From NCBI RefSeq assembly GCF_001039355.2, contig NW_019776116.1, positions 57,260 to 91,198 on the forward strand: 33,939 nt of DNA, given 5' to 3'. Each line of letters starts with the position of its first letter. Position 1 is the stretch's first letter. The translations under genes and the position numbers were made by a program. The stretch is from Lingula anatina (taxonomy: Eukaryota > Brachiopoda > Lingulata > Lingulida > Lingulidae). The notes under the pieces were generated by a model that was given only the letters and a program-made list of their open reading frames with translations, made no database searches and was not told the origin of the DNA. Shown one piece after another: positions 21,906-32,428 of this stretch.

Positions 21906-24900
21906 CTTTTTTTGCAACTCAGCTATGCAGAATGAACAAACGTATCTTAAAACTTAAAACCTACTGTGACTACCCCCTCGTGTGACAGGTAAAGTCGATG
22001 TCCGTATACAGTCAGCAGGACATCTTCCACATACGTCACCTCGCCTCTCAGGATGTTTCTTCCGCTCAGGGAGAAGTATTCGACGTCACCCTAGTAAAGA
22101 TTGTACAGTGAGTGCACTTCAAAGGGAAAAGCCATCAAATTAGATTTAACCATATGTTTTGAGTTAAATTATTACTGGTTATCTTGGCATATTTATGCGC
22201 GCCTCCTTCGTCACCCGAGGTAAATATTGACATGTGACGTCACTGACTTTCCTGGCACCGCTCTGTCCATCGAAAAATATGCAATACTGAATCCTAAGTA
22301 AACGAATACAAAGTAACACTTAAATTAATTGTTAATATGCGTTATGGTGATTCTCCTGGATATAGGTTTCATATTTACAAGGGTGAGCGAAAACAATGAC
22401 ATTTGTATTATTCGTCCCGCTGTGATACATACATGCATAAAGCAAAACTGGATAATATCTGAATAATACCATTGACGGCACCCGTCTACTATCAACCATA
22501 AGCCGAAAATAAAACGTTTTAGACACATCAGGGTCAAAGTTAAAAGTAAAAAGAAAAAAAACAACAATAAATATAAAAGTTCTGAGGTGGTGGTCTTTCC
22601 CTTTAAGCAAATACTACGTGTACAAGTACGCAATGTTATTTTTCTCCTTGAGGATGAACTGGAAACTATGTGATATTTAGAACGTCAAAAAAAAAAAAAA
22701 AAAAAACGTTTCTCCAATATCAGCTCTTGTCTCGTTATCAACAGACAGCAAATCCTGCAAATAAATCACCGAACAGCAAAAAAAAATGGGATGTCAATAT
22801 TAAAAAAAAGAATATTAAAATAAAATAATAATACAAAACACATAGAAGGAGCAAGATAGTGAAACGGAAGGTGGCAAAGTACTAGAAGGAAGAGGAAGGG
22901 AGTCCTACCTTGTAAATGGGACACAGCCCTGTTAAAAGATAACGGCAAGTCCCGTTATAGGTAAGCCAAGCCCCGTCAAAAGTAATCAAGTGAGGGTCAC
23001 CCTCGAGTATTGATGACGCCGTGCTTGGTGGTCCATCGACAGGTGTGGTAGTGTTTGTCATATCAATGGGTGCAGAAGTGTTTGTTATATCAATGGGTGC
23101 GGATGTGTTTGTTATATCAATGGGTGCGGAAGTGTTTGTTATATCAATGGGTGCGGAAGTGTTTGTTATATCACTGGGTGTGGAAGTATTTGTTATAGCA
23201 GTGGGTGTGGGAGTGGTTGTTATATTCATGGGTGTGGTGGTGTTTGTGATACCGGTGGGTGTGGTAGTGTTTGTTATATCAGTGGGTGTGGTAGTGTTTG
23301 TTATATCACTGGGTATGGTAGTGTTTGTTATATCACTGGGTGTGGGAGTGGTTGCTATGGCAGTGGGTGTGGTACCGTTTGTTATAGCAGTGGGTGATAA
23401 GGGAGTTGTCATATAAGGAGTGTCATCAAGTATTGTGGTAGTTATGGCTGGTGTCGTCGTCCCAACACATGGCGGAAAGGGCTTCCATTCCAGGCACTTA
23501 CTGTAACAAAAATAATATAGCGATGCTTGAAGTTAGATGGTTTGTAAGGCGAACTTATGGGACAAACGAGGTACCGGTACATGTGGTATATGCAGAAAGT
23601 ATACGAATGTTTTAATTTGAATTATACTTTCTGAAGAAAATATTCAAATGAAGTCATGTTTTTGGTAGTGTCTGACAATGTATTAACCATTGGCTATTAT
23701 CTTCTATATAAAACGGCACATTTGAAGTCAAGCAGTTACTAAAGTATTTAAATTGTAAACAATGATATTTTACGCTACTGAATGAAAAAAATAAAATAAA
23801 GAAATGCAGAAATAGGTTCCCAGAATGTAAGTTCTGCTTCCTAAGCAACAGAAAATACCAAAGCTATACTGTTTTTGCAAATATTAGTCACCAAAAATGT
23901 TTTTAATTATCTGAATCACAGCAACGATCGTCTTAGAATCTCCAACTATAAAAGATAAAACCATGAGTTGCCAACAGACATTGGTGCACACCTGCCATCA
24001 AAATGGTTTCCTTTCATTTCAAACAGTTTTTACGTCTTTACAAAAAAATGTACGAGGTACTCGGATGTACACATCCTTTACCCGGAATGTAAATTTTTTC
24101 TACTCCAAATATCAAATGTCACGAACTTACCTCTTGTCAAATTGGTTTCCCTCAACGCTAAACAGGTTCCAATGTTTTTCTTAATTTGTCAATGGTACCC
24201 GGATGTACAGGTCTCCGTCGTAACTCTCGGGAAGTCCCGCGTGAGCTGCCACTTTAATATTTTCCTTAGGGTAATTCTCGCAGTCACTAGGGCATGCAAC
24301 GGCCTCTGCTCTGCCTATCAGTGGTGCTGATAGGACGAACTCAAGGATCGGATCTAAGTCTGATACAACGAAGAGATGGGTTCTTTTTTTTATATTATTT
24401 TGCAAAACACACAAGTGTATGTGCCTCAGTCTGAAGATCAATTAAAAATGTAACATATAAAGACTTGACATTTAATATAGAACATTTCAGTTTCAAAGGT
24501 ATAATGCATCGTATAATTTGAAATTTTGCATGCAAGCAGTCGGTTTTGCAGTGCGTAAAATGAGTTAAGCAGTCTTTTACAAAAGTGTTAATCTGTGCCA
24601 GAATGGCGAGAAAAAGACAAACATTGCCAGACAGATGATTGTGTCAAACGGAATGGTCTGCACATTTTTATAGAGATATGCCCAGTCTGATGTACCTACA
24701 CAGAGGCCCCGCCCAATGTATCGACATCTTACCGCCGGGGCACAAGACTCACTGTTATTCTGGATATGCTACTGCAACTGAACAAAAACCACCCAGTCCG
24801 TTCAGATTGAGGGGTAAATTGCCAACAAAAGGCGTTTTTCAAGGCCCTCGGGGAACACCAAACTTGTTTTAGCAGGTTAGAATACCAGACGACCTCCAAG

Positions 24901-27900
24901 GTACCCACTGTAAACGGCAAAACATTCTCGTATTATTCGTTATTGAATTGGGAACATGATCGTTTCTGCATGGTAAAACACTGAAACCGCGTGGCTTTCT
25001 TTATTGAGGTCAGATTTCATCTGTACCGCTCAACTAGTCAAAACAGAGTTTACAGACATCCAGAAGAGGCCTACGACGAAGAGTGTGCCGAGTCTAAAGT
25101 GACTAGGGTCATTGTCAGCGTCAGTATCTGGAATGGATACCACATTGGGGCCAAAACACCAATAGTAGTCATCGATGAAAACCTGAACCAGATCAAATAA
25201 GGGCATAATCTGGGAACCACTTGACTATCATTTGATAGGGAGCACATTAGGAACAATTTAATGTTGCAGTGTGAGAGTACCGGTTCACAGAGAGCACTTT
25301 TAATGGCAGATAACTTACAGAACCAAGGGGATGAGCAGCTACCTTGGTCATCAAAATCGCCATATTTGAACCACATAGACAATATGTAGGTAGGCCATTA
25401 CCAGCCGAATCAACGGCCTACATGTCCTACAACACAACTGGACCAAATTGGACAGGTTTTGACCAATGCCTAGAATTTTATTCCAGATTGAACTCTAAAA
25501 ACCTATCCCAAAGAATACCTTGTCGTTTGAGAGCCCTGGTAGTAGCCAGAAAATCTCAGGCGTAACAGCAACCGTTGCTATGACTAAACACTGTCATGAG
25601 GGTCCTTTGTGGGGCGTGTAACTCTTACAGACGATAATATGGAGATCCAAAATATCGCTTTTAATGGTTGTTGTATGACATAGAATAGGCACTGTATTTT
25701 TGTTTGCTTTACTGGCGAATTCAATTAATGAACCGATGTCACAATGGAATCAAAGAGATAATTAAAAGTTATTAAAACACGATTTTAATCCTTATTTTTC
25801 ATTTATCAGTCAGCAAAACAGGAAAAAAAAACTGATAAAAATGATTTGGAAAAAAATATTCCGCATTAAATGTCAAGTCTGTATATAAATGTAATATTTA
25901 AAATATAAATATCAAATGTGCAAAGGTGGTAGTTAGCATATTTTAACCAAAACTAATGTAGCACTGCACATTCTTAACTATATGTTAATTTACCATTATT
26001 TTTTGTATTTCTAGCATCTTAGCAAACACATTATATGTGGGCATTTTTTTTTTTTTATTTGCAAAATGAAAAATACAGTCACAAATTCAATTAATTGACT
26101 CACAGATACTTAAAACAAAAATCCCCCAAAATAACTTACTTATTGATGCTCCTTCCCCAAACAGATCTTTCAACCACCATCTAATCCACCGAGATGCGTC
26201 GCGTATGATGCGCTCAATTATAGCCATGTTTGGAACATGTACTTTCAACGCTGGGGTTATCGTAAGTTGTGCTCGGACAAACGTCTCGTCTTTCTCCAAC
26301 CCACCATTGAAGTTTTTGGTCATCGGGGTCAACGAAAACTTGGGAAGGTAACACGAGATTTGTAAGAACACTACAAAAATCATCCTTGTATGGTACGTTT
26401 CAGTGGTTACATACACCCTAATTTATCAACTTTATCAATGTTTTACAGTTCATAAACTGAGTTTATGTCATGAAATTCTTGCGATATTATAGTTTTGCTA
26501 AAACTGACGTAATGAATTACTTCAAAGTATGTGCAGGTTTATGTTTTCGTTCAATCCTTGCACACATGTTCATGGCTAAATGAAATTTATCCCTTACTCG
26601 ACATGGAGTAAGATGAATAGGTAAAAAAAACACCCATATGTCACTCAGATAATTGAACATAATCTTGGTGATGGGAATATTTCTTTTTTACTTTCTTAAA
26701 GGGTCTTTTGTTTGTCTTACCTTGAGTCATATCAGCTATGGTATATGTACTTGTAATAACAAACATTATTTCAAAATGCTTTACAGCTGTCAAGTGCTAA
26801 TTTGTTTACAATAAAAGTACATGGGATTGCATGAAGGTGGGACAACCCTTTGAGCAATAGTACCTATGCAGTCTACATTAACACTGTTAAATCATAACTT
26901 ACTGTCGGACCAGAGAAAGAGATGTCACTAGAGTCATCCCACTGGGCAGAGGCGCTGAGATTGCCCGTGCGTTCCAATGTAAGTGACACAAATCCTTTGG
27001 CCTGAAAACGAGTTTTGAACCAAGAACAGTATACTCTCCAAGTTCTGCGTTAAGGCAATAACAACCAAAAGTGTTAAACGGTAAAGTGGGGGTTAAACAA
27101 GAAAAAATAAATGATATACTAACATACGGATAGACATAAAAGTTCTCTTCCTCAAACAACTTACCTGAGCAGTGAACGTGTATCCCACGGTCAAATCGGC
27201 AACAACGGCAGCAGGAATGCATATACCCCAAAAAATAGGTATACAGAATGGGACGATGACTTTGTTGTCGATTGGATGGTTATACTTCGGGTTGTCAGGG
27301 CCCGATAATGTATAACTGAAATAGCAAGACAAGCTTGTTTATAGAACTAACTTGTTATTTATTCTTTTTAAGAGTTATTATCGTAAAAAATGTTAATAAT
27401 AAGAGGTATAAGTGTACATTTCTCTTGTTCAGATGAGCCATGATTACCCGCTGATCATGGTCTGAATGCAATTTTTGCCAATTGATTGACACAATGATTA
27501 AAATTTCTTCTTCGGCTAAAATCCGATGAAATAACCAGCGTGTACTAGCATAAACTCAGTGAGTGTTCAACACCACCAACACAACCGTTGCTATACTCCT
27601 TGGTATACGGAATAAAAGCTTTCTAATTTTTTTTAATTGATGTCAATATTGTGAGGAGGGTTAGACGATGACGTGTGTTGAGATAATGTCTTGATTATGG
27701 GATTCACAACAAAAAGTGCACGTGCGCTCTACGGCCTGTAGGTACCGAACCAGTATTCGAAGGAAAGATACCGACTGACGAATCCAACCCTAAGCAGCTC
27801 CGACTTCGTCATGCGGAGAGCTCAATTGCAAATAGTTTCACAGTAAAATTTACTTGATACAACGCAGCTCAGTAATGTGATGATTGCCTTTCGTCACACG

Positions 27901-30900
27901 ATTCTTGTAGAGATGAGCCAGCGCTATGATAGTGAACACCCGTGTACATATCGCCAGCTGTTGTCCTTTAGTGCCAAATTTGATAGTCTCTTACCTGCAT
28001 TCGATGTCAAGTCTCAGCGTTAAAGTTAACGTCAAAGAGGCAGAGATTGCTGCACGGACCTTTTTGATAAAAGGAGCAGAGCACTTCGTAGTCAGACTGG
28101 TAGTCAATGATGCCTTAAACGTCGCTGCGGCAGTCGCAGTAAACTTCCCACAGGGAAACTGAAACGTTTGTAAAACAATTATTGGCTATAAACGAACTTC
28201 TTTAAAAATTTACATGATGAAGCTACTTTTACAAATTGTGTTCAAGAATAATAATTGGACGAATAATAATGCTGACTTAATAATTCAACCTCTATAACTG
28301 TTTAAAAATGTACACGCTTTCCAAACAATATTTAATTACATGCTGTAGTTTTAGTACATGTATAGGCTTTTCACCTTGATTTGCCCCAGGGTGGCTGAAA
28401 ACATTTTAGTAAAATCAGCGGGTGTGAACGTGTATGTCCCTCTTTTGACTCGGTTACCCTTTGCTGTTGGAAGATTAGAGCTGGCTAATATGATTTCATT
28501 GCTGGCAATTTCCAAAATAGGCGTCACTTCACAAACGGTATAAATACCCGATGTGTTGCATCTGATTGCCTGAAAAACGTTTCCATATCTTAGAATGATG
28601 TACTTAGAAATGGAACGTAGAATATAAAATACTTGAAAACATGTACATGTATGCACATATTTGGCACAAAGAAATTTTTTTTGCAAAACAAATTAAGCAA
28701 AAATTAATTTATTAATACGATTTATATACCTTTGCAGCAAATGCGCCAGATCGCCGCCCGGCAATGACGTCACCATTATTGACAGCAGCTGATTGGTTAT
28801 TTACGTGAAGTCCTGGTATCCCGTCACCACCTTGACAAAACATTGCAGATTCTGGCATGTCGATATCAGTGACACTAAAACAAAACCGTATGTTTCTTTT
28901 CCGTTTGAATTTAAAGTAGCCATCTACTGTTGTATATATATTAATCAAATAAAGATTGGACCAAATTTAAACTCATTCAGTACTTGATAATATGTGAATG
29001 TTTTCCTTTTCTCAAGACATAAATCGGTAGACTTACTCAAACTGATTTGGCAATTTTGAATAAAACATCTTATGCTGTAAGTGAACAGTTCTATTGCCTA
29101 TATGTTTTCAATTTTCAAGTATCATAAGCTATAGCAAAATTAACAGAGATTTACCAAGAAATATTTGGCTTGCTAAAAGTCAGACTTCATCTGGAAAATG
29201 AGAACATGTGAAATGTATTACAACCTTATTCCACAGTTCGAAACAAAATAAAACCTCACATTAGCTCTATTGCATTTCCTCCAGGTCTCCACAAAACAGT
29301 AGATCGGAATGCACAAAGTACTTTCCTCCTGTTCGGTCGATGTGGGTCACAGTTTCCAGAAATCCTCTGCTTTCAGAGCCCACCAAGATGTCACCCTCAG
29401 TAGCATTTTGGCTCTGGTCACTTGGCATCACGAGATAGTACATTACGTGCTCATTGCCCTCACTGTCACTGTACCTGTGGCCAGCGCACTTCCACACGTT
29501 CTGTCCTAGAAATATTAAACAAGCTTTGCTTTTAAATGTAGTTTATTTAATTAAGCCCCAATAGTTACAAAATATCACATTGCTTTCAATCCCCAGATAA
29601 ATGGAAGGCCTCCAGAAAACCATATTTTAAAGGTTTTTGGTAAAACAACTGTATTTATGTAATAATATTCAGCAAATATAAACAGAATTTCATGGTACAT
29701 TTGAAGGCGATGTTCCTTTTTCTTTTCATAACCCTGAAATATAAAGCGACACATATGAATAAATAGTGAGCTCATTAAATAGAACTTTCTGAGAATACGG
29801 GAATTTAACATTATAAACAGTTACTGTTTGTTGATATCTTAACAACGTTTAGTTTTCGGTAAACTATCAAATGCATATTGCACGAAGTATGTTACCTGTA
29901 AAAACAAGCACATTTTCTCCTTCCGGTACAAAGTTGTGTGCTCCAACACCTGGAACAGTTCCGCTCAGTTCAGGGGACTCTGTCACATTGACAGCTGATC
30001 CACTGAGAGTAAAGTTATCATTTGAAAATGTATAGTTGATCAGAGATTCTACAAGGTTTGGATCTGGTATAAATTCTTCTGCCTCAGGTCTCGTTACTCT
30101 CTCTATAGTTTGTGTTTCTTGGGATTCGTTCATGTATTCAAAGATGTCCTCCAGTTCCGCTGCAGAGGCTAACATAAAAAGGTAGGTGCCTGAAAACAGA
30201 AACATTTAATATACAACGCTAGAAAAACAATCAAAGAGCGCAGACCTCAGCCAAGGTTACTTAATTCTCATTATTATAAGTAAGTTTCATTTACTAATCT
30301 ATGAACTAAATCCCCATTATCATTAATAATCACAGCGTATCATTTGATTAATTAACTATAAATTGTTTAACTCATCCACAAACTAAATCTTTTTAATTAA
30401 TAACTGCTCAATCAGCACCCAAATACTGCTCATTTCTGACATTTCCTGAAAATTTAGTTACAATCCCTCTAGAACCTTTTGAACAATATTACTTACAGAC
30501 AAACAATTTTATTTGATAACTAATAATATTTAGTTGAATAATAATTATACCATGGGACATATATTTTTAAGCTACACAAAATATGACCTACTGTGGAAAC
30601 TTCATCAAAATTCATTACTTTTTCAGTTAGGCTGGGGAGAAACAAACAGATAGACATACAAATGTGAAAACAAAACCTAATTGGCGGAGTTAATACCTAA
30701 AACTAAAATATGTTTTTCGTTTGTTTTTTTTTACTTTTTCTTTCACTCTTTTTAACTCTTTTTAAAATAGATGACATTAGAAGAGTTTTCAAAATTATTT
30801 CATTCTTTCAACTCTTACTTCTTGATTTGTGCATGACTTATTTATCACAGAATTATGATGTCGCCTATGATTCAGCCAAAATTATTTAAAATGCGTTAAA

Positions 30901-32350
30901 TGCCCCCATGAGGCTTACAAAGGTAACTCACCAACTTCCTGTACGGCGTTAATTTTGTGCATCAAACCTCCTGCCTGTCTGCTACTTATGGTGTTGTTCA
31001 CTTCAACTTGCCCCGTTCCGTCTGGATATACAAGAACCCACGTGCTACTGTCATAAATGTCCCCTGTGTCGCACGAGTACAAGGTCACGCTCGCTGGGTC
31101 AACGAGCCTGACCCCTGGCTTTAAACCTCCACTTTGTGCCGAGGCGCTGATAAGGATCGCTTGAAGTACCTGATATAATATAATATAATATAATATAATA
31201 TATTATAATATAATATAATATAATATAATATAATATAATATGCATGTTAGCCATCCAGTCGGAATGTATATGTCACAGGCCCAGGCCAAATCTAAAAACT
31301 CAGGTAGACAACAAGTTGCATTGACTGAGATTAGGCTGATCCTTAAGAACATGCATATATTTTTTTTTTCCAAAAAGGTTAACATAATATTATTGCGCAG
31401 ACATTCCCTATAATCTGTACAAAACTTAGATAATTAAATTAAATTAAATCTAATTAAAATAATACACTAACATTTAGCAGCCCACCTTTAATTTTACATT
31501 TCTGAATGTTACTAAATCAATCTATACACTTTTTCTTTGAACATTAAGCATCTTTAATATATATCATCCTCAGATGTATTTTACAAATTACACTTAATGA
31601 AATACAACTACATCTCATTTGCCACACCTGTAAGTATCATAATGTGTGCCTTGATCTAAGACATCCCCTACACATGTCATACAAACACACTGGTAGCTTG
31701 GTCAATTAACTTGGTCAATTAAATTGCCCATTTTGCTGTTAAAATGCAGACATTAAGACTGGGCCCGGTCAGGCCTTAATTAAGGTGGGATCTGGGCTTC
31801 TTAGGCATAGGACTAGATTTGGCCTGGGCCTGTGACATATACATAGAATACATTTATACACGTAAATCTTAGGAACTAAGGACCTCGTTTTCAAGTAATG
31901 ATGGTCCTACAGCCTATTCCCAAACCTCGGAACATTAGTCCCAATGAAATGATATGCTTAAGTGTTAAATTATTTATTTCGGCACAGAAAAACCATGTGG
32001 AAACTATTCTGTTAAGCTGTATATGACCCCCAAAAAAAGACAAATGTGTCAATTCGGCTAGTTTGTGAAGGGATTAATTGCAAGTGCAAAGTATATGTTA
32101 AAGGATACAACCTTCCACCCTGTGATACCTGCAGGTTCTCTTTTTTATTGTTTTGCTGAAAATACCTTTGTTAAGGGTCAAGGTGATTTCTCTGATATTT
32201 GACACGTAATTTTGGTGCAGCATGCCACAGCTAGGTAATATTATTTATAGAGGATGATTAATTTGAGTATGCGTCCGTCTTGCTGTAGCAAAACATGTTT
32301 TTTATGTCTGACGTGTGTTCCAAATTTTGTAACATTACATAAATTACAAA

Positions 32351-32428
<78 letters not shown>

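Noticed and set aside
21770-21985. Frames with long Tyr-Ile runs, also at 32254-32466
   Set aside because: Translations of (AT)n microsatellites.
23021-23416. 131-codon plus-strand frame across the minisatellite (VFVISMGA repeats)
   Set aside because: It is the antisense translation of the gene B repeat; the minus-strand frame has splice signals, exon phases and vWD continuity.
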